Shown here in pieces: positions 27,794 to 35,729 of a stretch of DNA of 64,000 bases (positions are counted from its first letter, which is position 1; the number at the start of each line of letters is the position of its first letter). The notes beneath the pieces were generated by a model. The model was not told the DNA's origin. It saw only the letters and a program-made list of their open reading frames with translations, and searched no databases. Source of the stretch: an uncultured Rhodobacter sp. (GTDB taxonomy: Bacteria; Pseudomonadota; Alphaproteobacteria; Rhodobacterales; Rhodobacteraceae); the NCBI GenBank assembly GCA_945952585.1, contig CAMFII010000011.1:87992-151991 (forward strand), in the 5' to 3' direction. Both the position numbers and the translations under genes were made by a program.

Positions 27794-29614
27794 TCACCCC
27801 GCCGCCCGGCTCTGCCGTTTCCGCTCGTTGGAATCGAGGAACCGCTTGCGCAGGCGCACGATCTTCGGCGTGACCTCGACCAGTTCGTCATCGTCGATAT
27901 AGGCGATCGACTCCTCGAGGCTCATGCGGACCGGCGTGGTCAAGCGCACGGCTTCGTCGGTGCCCGAGGCGCGGATGTTGGTCAGCTTCTTGCCCTTCAG
28001 CGGGTTTACTTCCAGGTCGTTGTCGCGGGAATGCTCGCCGATGATCATCCCCTCGTAGACCGCTTCCTGCGCGCCGATGAAGAGCTTGCCGCGCTCTTCG
28101 AGGTTCCACAGCGCATAGGCGACCGAGATGCCGTTCTCCATCGAGATCAGCACGCCCTGACGGCGGCCCTGGATCGGGCCCTTGTGCGGCGCCCAGTCGT
28201 GGAAGATGCGGTTCAGCACGCCCGTGCCGCGCGTGTCGGTCAGAAACTGGCCCTGATAGCCGATCAGCCCGCGCGACGGGACATGGGCGACGATCCGGGT
28301 CTTGCCGACGCCGGCCGGTTTCATCTCCACGAGGTCGCCCTTACGCTCGCCGGTCAGCTTGTCGATCACGGCGCCCGAATATTCGTCATCGACGTCGATG
28401 ATGACTTCCTCGATCGGCTCCAGCCGCTGGCCGTCCTCTTCCTTGAAGATCACGCGGGGACGCGAGATCGACAGCTCGAACCCTTCGCGGCGCATGTTCT
28501 CGATCAGGACGCCCATCTGCAACTCGCCGCGGCCCGAGACCTCGAAAGCCTCGCCGCCGGGCGTGTCGGCGACCTTGATCGCGACGTTGGTCTCGGCCTC
28601 CTTCATCAACCGCTCGCGGATGACGCGCGACTGCACCTTGTTGCCGTCGCGGCCCGCCAGCGGGCTGTCATTGATGCCGAAGGTCACGGTGATGGTCGGC
28701 GGGTCGATCGGCTGGGCGGGGAGCGCGGTGTCGACCTCGAGCGCGCAGAGCGTATCGGCCACGGTCGCCTTGGTCATGCCGGCGAGCGTGACGATGTCGC
28801 CGGCAACCGCCTCGTCGATGGCGGTCTGGTTCAGGCCGCGGAAGGCGAGGATCTTGGTGACGCGGAACTGCTCGATCCGCTCGCCGGTGCGCGACAGTGC
28901 CTTGAGCGTTGTGCCAACGGTCAGCGTGCCGCTTTCGACGCGTCCCGTCAGGATGCGGCCGATGAACGGGTCGGCCGACAGGGTCGTCGCCAGCATCCGG
29001 AAAGGCTCCGACTGATGGGCCAACTGCTTCGGCGCAGGAACGTGGCGAACGATCAGGTCGAACAGCGCATCGAGGTTCTTGCGGGGACCGTCGAGGCTCT
29101 CATCCGCCCAACCCGAACGGCCGCTCGCATAAAGATGCGGGAAGTCGAGTTGCTCGTCGGTCGCGCCGAGGTTGGCGAAGAGGTCGAAGACCTCGTTCAG
29201 CGCGCGGTCGGGCTCGGCGTCGGGCTTGTCGACCTTGTTCAGCACCACGATCGGCCGCAGGCCAAGCGCCAGCGCCTTGGAGGTCACGAATTTCGTCTGC
29301 GGCATCGGGCCTTCGGCGGCATCGACCAGCAGGACCACGCCGTCGACCATGTTCAGGATGCGCTCGACCTCGCCGCCGAAATCGGCGTGGCCGGGGGTGT
29401 CGACGATGTTGATCCGGGTGTCGCCATGCTCGACGCTGGTACATTTGGCGAGGATGGTGATCCCGCGCTCGCGTTCGATGTCGTTCGAATCCATCGCGCG
29501 TTCTGTCACCGACTGGTTCTCGCGGAAGGAACCGGACTGCTTCAGCAGCTCGTCGACGAGGGTGGTCTTGCCATGGTCGACATGCGCGATGATGGCGATG
29601 TTGCGAAGCTCCAT
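27794..29614 (-). CDS. typA: Translational GTPase TypA/BipA
   Basis: 606-residue ribosome-binding GTPase of the EF-G family involved in ribosome assembly and stress or cold adaptation. G1 is AHVDHGKTT, the switch region has RGITILAK, G3 is [12 protein letters not shown] and G4 is NKVDKPDA. The BipA-specific C-terminal domain includes [17 protein letters not shown] and [35 protein letters not shown]. The start [15 protein letters not shown] at 29614 gives the normal length; the ORF track adds 17 residues. Confidence 0.96.
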   Translation of the reverse strand: MELRNIAIIAHVDHGKTTLVDELLKQSGSFRENQSVTERAMDSNDIERERGITILAKCTSVEHGDTRINIVDTPGHADFGGEVERILNMVDGVVLLVDAAEGPMPQTKFVTSKALALGLRPIVVLNKVDKPDAEPDRALNEVFDLFANLGATDEQLDFPHLYASGRSGWADESLDGPRKNLDALFDLIVRHVPAPKQLAHQSEPFRMLATTLSADPFIGRILTGRVESGTLTVGTTLKALSRTGERIEQFRVTKILAFRGLNQTAIDEAVAGDIVTLAGMTKATVADTLCALEVDTALPAQPIDPPTITVTFGINDSPLAGRDGNKVQSRVIRERLMKEAETNVAIKVADTPGGEAFEVSGRGELQMGVLIENMRREGFELSISRPRVIFKEEDGQRLEPIEEVIIDVDDEYSGAVIDKLTGERKGDLVEMKPAGVGKTRIVAHVPSRGLIGYQGQFLTDTRGTGVLNRIFHDWAPHKGPIQGRRQGVLISMENGISVAYALWNLEERGKLFIGAQEAVYEGMIIGEHSRDNDLEVNPLKGKKLTNIRASGTDEAVRLTTPVRMSLEESIAYIDDDELVEVTPKIVRLRKRFLDSNERKRQSRAAG

Positions 29615-29713
29615 CGGGAGGGTCTCTTTCAGATCGGAAGGTTGCGCGGGCGATACCTCAGCCAAGCCGGAAAGGCCAGCGGAAGATTTCGCAATCGCAG
29701 AAGGGCCGCCGCG

Positions 29714-30328
29714 TCAGGTGGCGATATAGCGGTCGCGGCGGTGGTTGATGGCGATGATAAGGTTCAGAACGACCACACCCGGCAGCGACCAGAGCACCCG
29801 GTCGAGCGGCAGGATCATCAGAGCGACGAGGAACAGCGCCGCGTCGAAGCCCATCTGCAGCCAGCCGGCGCGGAAGCCGGTCCGGTCCTGCACCATCAGC
29901 GCCACGATGCCGATGCCGCCAAGGCTCGATCCGTGGCGGAACAGGATCAACAGGCCCACGCCGGACAGGACGCCGAACAGGATGCCGGCCAGCAGCGGGT
30001 CGACCGATCCAAGTGAGAGATAGTGCGGCAGGAGGGCAGAGAAGCCTGACAGGAGCGCGACCGAGAGGAAACTCTTGACCGTGAAGTCAAGGCCGATCCG
30101 GCGGTAGCCGAGCCAGTAGAAGGGCAGGTTGATGACGAAGAACACCGAAGCAAAGGCGATGCCGGTCGTGTAGGAGATCACCAGCGCCAGCCCAGCCGTC
30201 TGCCCGGTGATGAAGCCCGCATTGCGCAGAAATTGCAGGCCAAGTGCGCAAAGGATCGTGCCGGTCAGCAGGCCCTGCGCATCGTCCAGCGGACCGTGGC
30301 GGACGGGGTCGTGTTCAGGCAGCGACAT
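29714..30328 (-). CDS. YitT family membrane protein (copy 2)
   Basis: 204-residue inner-membrane protein with about five hydrophobic helices, of the YitT family of unknown function. It is a tandem paralogue of the next gene upstream: both share the architecture (TG[10 protein letters not shown] / GVAALISYATG, GG-x-GI-x-LM-x-QD-x-TGFRAG) and the ending [10 protein letters not shown] / [10 protein letters not shown]. The ATG at 30328 overlaps the end of copy 1 by 14 bases, so translation is coupled. Confidence 0.78.
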   Translation of the reverse strand: MSLPEHDPVRHGPLDDAQGLLTGTILCALGLQFLRNAGFITGQTAGLALVISYTTGIAFASVFFVINLPFYWLGYRRIGLDFTVKSFLSVALLSGFSALLPHYLSLGSVDPLLAGILFGVLSGVGLLILFRHGSSLGGIGIVALMVQDRTGFRAGWLQMGFDAALFLVALMILPLDRVLWSLPGVVVLNLIIAINHRRDRYIAT

Positions 30329-30917
30329 AGCGGTCGCGGCGGTGGTTGATCGCAAGGAACAGGTTGAAGACCGCAGCGCCGATGAAGCTGTAGACTAGGA
30401 GCGTCGGCTCGATCATCACGGCCGCCACGGCAAAGATCGCCATGTCGACGACAAGCTGGAAGTAGCCCGCCGGGAAGCCGGTCTTGTCCTGCAGCATCAG
30501 GCCCAGGATCGACAATCCGCCGAAGCTGCCGCCGTGGCGCACGACCGAAAGGGCCGAGAAGCCGAAAAGTGTGCCGAACAGCATCGCGGCGAAGGCGGGC
30601 TCGATATGGCCGAACTCGATCCAGCGCGGCAGGATCGCCGTGGCGAGCGTCAACAGCCCGACCGAAATCGCCGTCTTGAGCGCAAAGCGCGCGCCCATCC
30701 GCACATAGCCGAGCCAGAGGAAGGGCAGGCTGATGGTGAAATAGACCAGCGGGAAAGACAGGCCGGTCGCATAGGAAATCAGCGCCGCGACTCCGGTCGT
30801 CTGGCCCGCGACGAAGCCCATATGGGTCATGATCTGCAAGCCCACGGCGCCGACGCAGACGCCGAAAGCGATGCCTTGAATGTCTTCCATCAGCGTGTGG
30901 TGGCGCGGGTCGGTCAT
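30315..30917 (-). CDS. YitT family membrane protein (copy 1)
   Basis: 200-residue inner-membrane protein with about five hydrophobic helices, YitT family. The ATG at 30917 has GGAGA seven bases upstream; the ORF track adds 11 codons. It is the first gene of a two-gene unit with its paralogue. The function of the family is not established. Confidence 0.78.
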   Translation of the reverse strand: MTDPRHHTLMEDIQGIAFGVCVGAVGLQIMTHMGFVAGQTTGVAALISYATGLSFPLVYFTISLPFLWLGYVRMGARFALKTAISVGLLTLATAILPRWIEFGHIEPAFAAMLFGTLFGFSALSVVRHGGSFGGLSILGLMLQDKTGFPAGYFQLVVDMAIFAVAAVMIEPTLLVYSFIGAAVFNLFLAINHRRDRYVAA

Positions 30918-31034
30918 GGCGGGTCTCCGGGGAATGCCGGCAGATACCACGCCCCATTATTTAAGTCAATAATGCTGACCTAGATTTACCTGTGGCAATG
31001 CAAAGGGGCGTCCGAAGACGCCCCTCGCCATCGC

Positions 31035-31073
31035 GATTTTTCTACGAAAAATCAGAAATTTCGTAGAAATTTC
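31035..31073. repeat. Paired hairpins after icd
   Basis: GATTTTTC-TAC-GAAAAATC (31035-31053) and GAAATTTC-GTA-GAAATTTC (31055-31073), both perfect 8-bp stems with 3-base loops, lie 9 bases after the icd stop on the minus strand. The first is identical to 56787-56805. They could act as the icd transcript end. Confidence 0.7.
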
Positions 31074-31081
31074 GTCGGGCG

Positions 31082-32296
31082 TCAGCCCTTGAGCGCCTTG
31101 TTCAGGTACTCGTCGACCTTCTCGAGATAGCCCATGGTCGAGAGCCACTTCTGGTCCGGTCCGACCAGCAGGGCAAGGTCCTTGGTCATCCAGCCATCCT
31201 CGACCGCATCGACCGTCACCTTCTCCAGCGTCTCGGCGAAGCGGAGGAGCTGCGCGTTGTCGTCAAGCTTGGCGCGGTGCTTCAGGCCGCCGGTCCAAGC
31301 GTAGATCGAGGCAACGGAGTTGGTCGAGGTTTCCTTGCCCTTCTGGTGCTCGCGGTAGTGGCGGGTCACGGTGCCGTGGGCGGCTTCCGCCTCGACCGTC
31401 TTGCCATCCGGCGTCATCAGGACCGAGGTCATCAGGCCGAGCGAGCCGAAGCCCTGCGCGACGGTGTCGGACTGCACGTCGCCGTCGTAGTTCTTGCAGG
31501 CCCAGACATAGCCACCCGACCATTTCAGCGCCGAGGCCACCATGTCGTCGATCAGGCGGTGCTCGTAGGTGATCCCGGCCTTCTTGAAGGCATCGGCGAA
31601 CTCTTCCTCGTAGACCTTCTGGAAGATGTCCTTGAAGCGGCCGTCATAGGCCTTGAGGATGGTGTTCTTGGTCGACAGGTACACCGGCCAGCCGAGGTTC
31701 AACCCGTAGTTCAGCGAGGCGCGGGCGAAGTCGGTGATCGAATCGTCAAGGTTGTACATGCCCATGTAGACGCCGGAGGAGGGCGCGTCATAGACGTCCT
31801 TCTCGATCACGGTGCCGTCCTCGCCCACGAACTTCATCGTGAGCTTGCCCTTGCCGGGGAAGCGGAAGTCGGTGGCGCGGTACTGGTCGCCGAAGGCGTG
31901 GCGGCCGACGACGATCGGCTTGGTCCAGCCGGGGACAAGGCGCGGCACGTTGCGGCAGATGATCGGCTGGCGGAAGATCACGCCACCGAGGATGTTGCGG
32001 ATCGTGCCGTTCGGCGATTTCCACATCTGCTTCAGGCCGAATTCCTCGACCCGGGCCTCGTCCGGGGTGATCGTCGCGCATTTGACGCCGACGCCGTATT
32101 TCTTGATCGCGTTGGCCGCATCGACGGTGATCTGGTCGTTGGTGGCGTCGCGCGCCTCGATGCCGAGGTCGTAGTACTTCAGGTCCACGTCGAGATAGGG
32201 CAGGATCAGTTTCTTCTTGATGAAGTCCCAGATGATCCGGGTCATCTCGTCGCCGTCGAGTTCGACGACGGGGTTCGCTACCTTGATCTTCGACAT
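31082..32296 (-). CDS. icd: NADP-dependent isocitrate dehydrogenase
   Basis: 404-residue TCA-cycle enzyme of the dimeric, eukaryote-like (type II) NADP-IDH family, oxidising isocitrate to 2-oxoglutarate and CO2. Motifs are [13 protein letters not shown] at the start, [12 protein letters not shown] (substrate Ser/Asn/Arg), [28 protein letters not shown] (metal and substrate site), and [15 protein letters not shown] (NADP site). The ATG has AGGGG six bases upstream. A 7-bp inverted repeat lies about 70 bases upstream of the start. Confidence 0.97.
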   Translation of the reverse strand: MSKIKVANPVVELDGDEMTRIIWDFIKKKLILPYLDVDLKYYDLGIEARDATNDQITVDAANAIKKYGVGVKCATITPDEARVEEFGLKQMWKSPNGTIRNILGGVIFRQPIICRNVPRLVPGWTKPIVVGRHAFGDQYRATDFRFPGKGKLTMKFVGEDGTVIEKDVYDAPSSGVYMGMYNLDDSITDFARASLNYGLNLGWPVYLSTKNTILKAYDGRFKDIFQKVYEEEFADAFKKAGITYEHRLIDDMVASALKWSGGYVWACKNYDGDVQSDTVAQGFGSLGLMTSVLMTPDGKTVEAEAAHGTVTRHYREHQKGKETSTNSVASIYAWTGGLKHRAKLDDNAQLLRFAETLEKVTVDAVEDGWMTKDLALLVGPDQKWLSTMGYLEKVDEYLNKALKG

Positions 32297-32364
32297 GGGT
32301 GCCCCTTGCGGTTTGAGATTCGACTGGGGGTCACATAGCGGAATTCAGCCGGCTTGGGAAGTAT

Positions 32365-32382
32365 GGTATGCAATGGCATACC
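32365..32382. promoter_or_regulatory. Inverted repeat upstream of icd
   Basis: GGTATGC-AATG-GCATACC is a perfect 7-bp inverted repeat with a 4-bp spacer in the gap between the HD hydrolase stop and the icd start, at the expected operator distance from icd. The regulator is unknown. Confidence 0.4.
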
Positions 32383-32403
32383 GAAATGTCGCGGAGTGCG
32401 GGC

Positions 32404-33000
32404 TTAGTCGCCGAAGAAGCTGCGGGTCCGGGCGCGGACCCAGTCCCACAGCCTTGGCGCGCCGCGGGCCACCTTGGCGCCGACGCGGGTTTCAAGCTGT
32501 TCGGCGGTGACATTGTAGGTGATCCAGGTGCCGCCACCGGACACGAGGTTCTGCATCACCGGCTGGACCCGGTCGAGCGACTTGGCGAAGACGGCATCGG
32601 GCGTCTCGGCTGCCTCGAACTCGGCCCAGAGCGCGCGGAACTCGGCGGCCTGATCGGCCGGGAGGAGGCCGAAGATCCGCTCGGCCGCCGCCGCCTCGGC
32701 CGCGACGACTGCGACCGATCCATGCGCCTCGCCATTGGCGGAGTGGATCGGCACGTCGCCCACGTCGATCTCGACCAGATCATGGAGGAGGAGCATGCGG
32801 ATCACCCGGTCGATCTGCACACCCGGCCCGGCCTGATCGGCCAGCACCATGGCGTAGAGCGCCAGATGCCACGAATGCTCGCCCGAGTTCTCTGGCCGCG
32901 AGCCGTCGCCAAGCGTGGTCGCGCGCAGGACCGTCTTCAGTCGGTCGGCTTCATTCAGAAAGGCGAACTGCGCCGCGAGACGGTCGTGGTCCGCGGTCAA
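32404..33000 (-). CDS. HD-domain phosphohydrolase (5'-nucleotidase-like)
   Basis: 198-residue HD-superfamily metal hydrolase close to the YfbR/HDDC2 5'-deoxynucleotidases. The first metal histidine is in ENSGEHSWHLALYAMVLAD and the HD pair is in MLLLHDLVEIDVGD. It probably dephosphorylates nucleoside monophosphates. The ATG overlaps the stop of the small upstream gene by 4 bases. Last gene of a three-gene minus-strand unit. Confidence 0.83.
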   Translation of the reverse strand: MTADHDRLAAQFAFLNEADRLKTVLRATTLGDGSRPENSGEHSWHLALYAMVLADQAGPGVQIDRVIRMLLLHDLVEIDVGDVPIHSANGEAHGSVAVVAAEAAAAERIFGLLPADQAAEFRALWAEFEAAETPDAVFAKSLDRVQPVMQNLVSGGGTWITYNVTAEQLETRVGAKVARGAPRLWDWVRARTRSFFGD

Positions 33001-33260
33001 TGCCCGACGCTCAGGTCTCTGGGCGCCTCGGGCGCCGCCCCGCCGGTTTCGGCCGCGGTGATCGCGGCTTCGAGGAATTTCCGACCGCGCCCTTCGGCCA
33101 GGCGCAGGCGAATCGAGGTGAGATAGGCTTCCTGCAGCGTCGTCGACGACGCGCCGAGGACGCGGCTCACGTCGACATAGAGCCGGTCGTTGCCGAACTT
33201 CTCCATCGCCTCGATCGTGTCGCGGGCCAGGTTGTCTGCCAGATCGTCGATCAGTGCCAT
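32997..33260 (-). CDS. Small hypothetical protein between hydrolase genes
   Basis: 87 residues, mostly helical and charged, without signal or membrane segment (MALIDDLADNLARDTIEAMEKFGNDRLYVD). I do not recognise the family. It is coupled to the HD hydrolase gene by a 4-base overlap and follows the alpha/beta hydrolase gene by 10 bases. The coding pattern and tight packing support it as a real gene. Confidence 0.65.
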   Translation of the reverse strand: MALIDDLADNLARDTIEAMEKFGNDRLYVDVSRVLGASSTTLQEAYLTSIRLRLAEGRGRKFLEAAITAAETGGAAPEAPRDLSVGH

Positions 33261-33270
33261 GGGCCGGTCC

Positions 33271-33930
33271 TCAGCGGGTGCCTTCGGTCAGGCGGCGCTT
33301 CACATAGTCGCTGACCGTCTGGATCATCGGCTTCATATGCGCTTCCTCGTCCTTGAAGAAGTGGTCCGCCCCCTCGATCTGCGAATGGGTGATCTTGATG
33401 CCCTTCTGCTCGTGCAGCTTGTTGACGAGCGAGGTCGTGTCCTTGGGCGGCGCCACCCGGTCGGCGGTGCCATTGATGATGAGGCCCGAGGACGGGCAGG
33501 GCGCGAGGAACGAGAAGTCGTACATGTTGGCGGGCGGGCTGACCGAGACGAAGCCGGTGATCTCCGGACGGCGCATGAGAAGCTGCATGCCGATCCAGGC
33601 CCCGAAGGAGAAACCTGCGACCCAGCAATGCTTGGCGTTCTGGTTCAGCGCCTGCAGGTAGTCGAGCGCCGAGGCTGCATCGCTCAGTTCGCCGATCCCC
33701 TGATCATATTCGCCCTGGCTGCGGCCCACGCCGCGGAAGTTGAAGCGCAGGACGGTGAAGCCGAGATTGTAGAAGGCGTAGTGCAGGTTGTAGACGACCT
33801 TGTTGTTCATCGTGCCGCCGAACTGCGGATGGGGGTGCAGCACGATGGCGATCGGTGCATCGCGGTCCTTCTGCGGGTGGTAACGGCCTTCGAGGCGCCC
33901 CTCGGGGCCTGCAAAGATCACTTCGGGCAT
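33271..33930 (-). CDS. Alpha/beta hydrolase (dienelactone hydrolase-like)
   Basis: 219-residue alpha/beta hydrolase. The early segment IVLHPHPQFGGTMNNKVVYNLHYAF is typical of this group; the nucleophile elbow reads AGFSFGAW (Ser), an Asp lies in NGTADRVAPP and the His in EGADHFFKD. The start MPEVIFAGPEGRLEG at 33930 replaces the ORF-track start 217 codons earlier, which runs back through the divergent iscR gene. The substrate is unknown. It is divergent from iscR and shares the intergenic region. Confidence 0.82.
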   Translation of the reverse strand: MPEVIFAGPEGRLEGRYHPQKDRDAPIAIVLHPHPQFGGTMNNKVVYNLHYAFYNLGFTVLRFNFRGVGRSQGEYDQGIGELSDAASALDYLQALNQNAKHCWVAGFSFGAWIGMQLLMRRPEITGFVSVSPPANMYDFSFLAPCPSSGLIINGTADRVAPPKDTTSLVNKLHEQKGIKITHSQIEGADHFFKDEEAHMKPMIQTVSDYVKRRLTEGTR

Positions 33931-33964
33931 CGTGTCGCCTGTCTCTTTCTCATCCGATGAATTG

Positions 33965-33993
33965 TTGACAAATTCGCTCGGATTATTTAGAAC
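33965..33993 (+). promoter_or_regulatory. Predicted promoter of the isc-suf operon
   Basis: TTGACA (33965-33970), a 17-base spacer, then TAGAAC (33988-33993). The -10 element lies inside the iron-box-like site, so binding there would block polymerase. Confidence 0.6.
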
Positions 33994-34002
33994 CATTCCA
34001 GA
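33986..34002. promoter_or_regulatory. Iron-box-like operator (Irr ICE / Iron-Rhodo type) before iscR
   Basis: TTTAGAA-CCA-TTCCAGA matches the ICE-type motif TTTAGAA-N3-TTCTAAA at 12 of 14 positions and overlaps the -10 of the predicted promoter. Two related sites occur inside the next gene. Either Irr or IscR could be the binder. Confidence 0.6.
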
Positions 34003-34083
34003 TTCCGGCGGGGCCGGAGCGGGTCGAGGTGAGTTAAGCAGCCTTGGCCCATCCGTCAATTGATCACGTTGCGGGGCGCGACA

Positions 34084-34542
34084 ATGAAACTCTCGACCAA
34101 GGGACGTTACGCGATGATGGCGCTGGCCGATCTGGCGCTGGCCCGGCCTGACGACCTCGTGTCGCTGGCGGCGATTTCCAAGCGTCAGGACATCTCGCTT
34201 CCGTATCTCGAGCAGCTCTTCGTGAAGCTGCGCAGGGCGGGTCTGGTCGAGGCAGCGCGGGGGCCGGGCGGTGGCTACAAGCTGGCGCGCACGCCCGAGG
34301 ACATCCGGGTGTCCGAGGTGCTGGAGGCGGTCGACGAGACGGTCAGCGCGCTCCATACCGGGGCGGGGGCCACGGGCGGCGTCTCGGGCACGCGGGCGCA
34401 GTCGATGACAAACCGGCTGTGGGAAGGGCTGTCGGCGCATGTCTATGTCTTCCTGCACCAGACGACGCTGGCGGACGTGATCGGTAACGGCATGAAACCC
34501 TGCCCGGCGGTGCCGGCGCTGTTCGCGGTGGTGGACGAGTAA
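34084..34542 (+). CDS. iscR: IscR/Rrf2-family transcriptional regulator with a single cysteine
   Basis: 152-residue Rrf2-family winged-helix regulator heading the Fe-S assembly operon. The DNA-binding part MKLSTKGRYAMMALADLAL ... YLEQLFVKLRRAGLVEAARGPGGGYKLAR is standard. The three-cysteine cluster loop of classical IscR is missing: at that place the sequence is HTGAGATGGVSGTRAQ, and the only Cys is in MKPCPAVP near the C-terminus. This matches the atypical Rhodobacterales IscR. The start at 34084 is preferred over the ORF-track start 8 codons earlier. It probably represses its own operon under iron sufficiency. Confidence 0.9.
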   Translation: MKLSTKGRYAMMALADLALARPDDLVSLAAISKRQDISLPYLEQLFVKLRRAGLVEAARGPGGGYKLARTPEDIRVSEVLEAVDETVSALHTGAGATGGVSGTRAQSMTNRLWEGLSAHVYVFLHQTTLADVIGNGMKPCPAVPALFAVVDE

Positions 34543-34545
34543 GGA

Positions 34546-34610
34546 AGGGGGCTGTCTGCCCCCTCTTGGCCTGACGGCCAATTCACCCCCGAGGATATTT
34601 GAGAGCAGAA
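34546..34610 (+). repeat. Intergenic hairpin plus Rhodobacterales-type leader element between iscR and iscS
   Basis: AGGGGGC-TGTCT-GCCCCCT is a hairpin starting just after iscR, followed by GGCCTGACGGCC and ACCCCCGAGGATATTTGAGA before the next start codon. From memory, elements of this form recur widely between Rhodobacterales genes. It may weaken read-through from iscR. Confidence 0.4.
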
Positions 34611-34611
34611 A

Positions 34612-35679
34612 ATGAGCATGGGGTCGGGCATGTCATCCCGCGTCTATCTCGACTGGAACGCGACGACGCCGCTGCGCCCCGAGGCGCGGGCGGCGATGGT
34701 CGCGGCGATGGATGTAGTGGGCAATCCCTCGTCCGTGCATGCCGAGGGCCGGGCGGCCAAGGGGCTGATGGAGCGGGCCCGGGCGCAGGTGGCGGCGGCG
34801 CTTGGCGCCGAGGGGGCGGACATCGTCTTCGTCTCGGGCGCGACCGAGGCGGCGGCTTTGGCCTGCGCCGGGCGGGGCCTCGTCTGTGCCGATGTCGAGC
34901 ATGAGGCGGTCAGCGCTTGGTGCGATCCGCGTCTGGCCGTGGATCGGGAGGGCCGGGTAGAGGTGATCGCTGCCGCTGGAACCGCGCTGCAACTGGCGAA
35001 CTCCGAAACCGGGGTGATCCAGGACCTGCCCGAGGGGATTGCGGTCAGCGACCTGACGCAGGCCTTCGGCAAGATTCCCTTCGCCTTCAACTGGCTGGGC
35101 TGCGCCATGGGATTCGTCTCGGCGCACAAACTGGGCGGCCCGAAGGGCATTGGCGCCCTGGTGATCCGGCGTGGCCTTGACGTGGCTTCGCAACTGAAGG
35201 GCGGCGGGCAGGAGATGGGGCGACGCGCGGGCACAGAGAACCTGATCGGCATCGCCGGATTCGGCGCGGCGGCCGAAGCGGCGGCGCGCGATCTGGCCGA
35301 CGGCGTCTGGGAGCCGGTCGAGCAATTTAGAAATATTCTAGATGACGCATTGTCGGCTCCGGAATTTAGGACTATTTCAGTCGGAAAAGGCGCGCGGCGC
35401 CTGCCCAATACGCTTTGCCTCGTCACGCCCGGCTGGAAGGGCGAGACGCAGGTGATGCAGATGGACCTGGCCGGCTTCGCGGTTTCTGCCGGATCGGCCT
35501 GTTCCTCGGGCAAGGTGCGCGCCAGCCGGGTGCTGCGGGCGATGGGATATGACGAGACCGAGGCTTCCTCGGCGTTGCGCATCTCTCTGGGTCCGGAGGT
35601 GACGGAGGCCGAGGTGATGCGCTTTGCCGAAACCTGGCGCGCAGCCTGGCGGCGGTTCGAGGCGCGGCGAGCGTCGTGA
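34612..35679 (+). CDS. iscS: Cysteine desulfurase (IscS/NifS type)
   Basis: 355-residue PLP enzyme that removes sulfur from cysteine for Fe-S cluster assembly. The N-terminus reads [18 protein letters not shown], the PLP lysine is in [16 protein letters not shown], and the persulfide cysteine is in [17 protein letters not shown], the group I/NifS type. The start may be 34612 or the ATG at 34630 ([10 protein letters not shown]). Two A/T-rich iron-box-like sequences lie within the coding region (35326-35381), written in codons unusual for this gene. It is the second gene of the isc-suf operon, and a separate SufS is encoded downstream. Confidence 0.9.
   Translation: MSMGSGMSSRVYLDWNATTPLRPEARAAMVAAMDVVGNPSSVHAEGRAAKGLMERARAQVAAALGAEGADIVFVSGATEAAALACAGRGLVCADVEHEAVSAWCDPRLAVDREGRVEVIAAAGTALQLANSETGVIQDLPEGIAVSDLTQAFGKIPFAFNWLGCAMGFVSAHKLGGPKGIGALVIRRGLDVASQLKGGGQEMGRRAGTENLIGIAGFGAAAEAAARDLADGVWEPVEQFRNILDDALSAPEFRTISVGKGARRLPNTLCLVTPGWKGETQVMQMDLAGFAVSAGSACSSGKVRASRVLRAMGYDETEASSALRISLGPEVTEAEVMRFAETWRAAWRRFEARRAS
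35326..35342. promoter_or_regulatory. Intragenic iron-box-like site 1 in iscS
   Basis: TTTAGAA-ATA-TTCTAGA matches the ICE-type motif at 13 of 14 positions. It is in frame as ttt aga aat att cta, using AGA, ATT and CTA codons that stand out in this G/C-rich gene, and lies about 390 bases before sufB. Confidence 0.55.
35365..35381. promoter_or_regulatory. Intragenic iron-box-like site 2 in iscS
   Basis: TTTAGGA-CTA-TTTCAGT starts 39 bases after site 1, a multiple of 3, so both boxes encode F-R-x-I in the same frame. The match to ICE is weaker (9 of 14), but together with site 1 and the iscR site it fits TTTAGRA-NNA-TTNYAGW. Confidence 0.45.
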
Positions 35680-35729
35680 ATGTGGGTTCAGGCCTCTCCA
35701 GGGGCCGGAAAGACGGAAAGGAACGCGGC

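Noticed and set aside
28031-30016. 661-residue ORF on the plus strand across typA
   Set aside because: Shadow of the clearly coding typA gene, with low-complexity R/D/V-rich translation.
33931-34581. N-terminal 217 residues of the 436-residue alpha/beta hydrolase ORF
   Set aside because: They lie antisense to iscR and across its promoter; the family start is at 33930.
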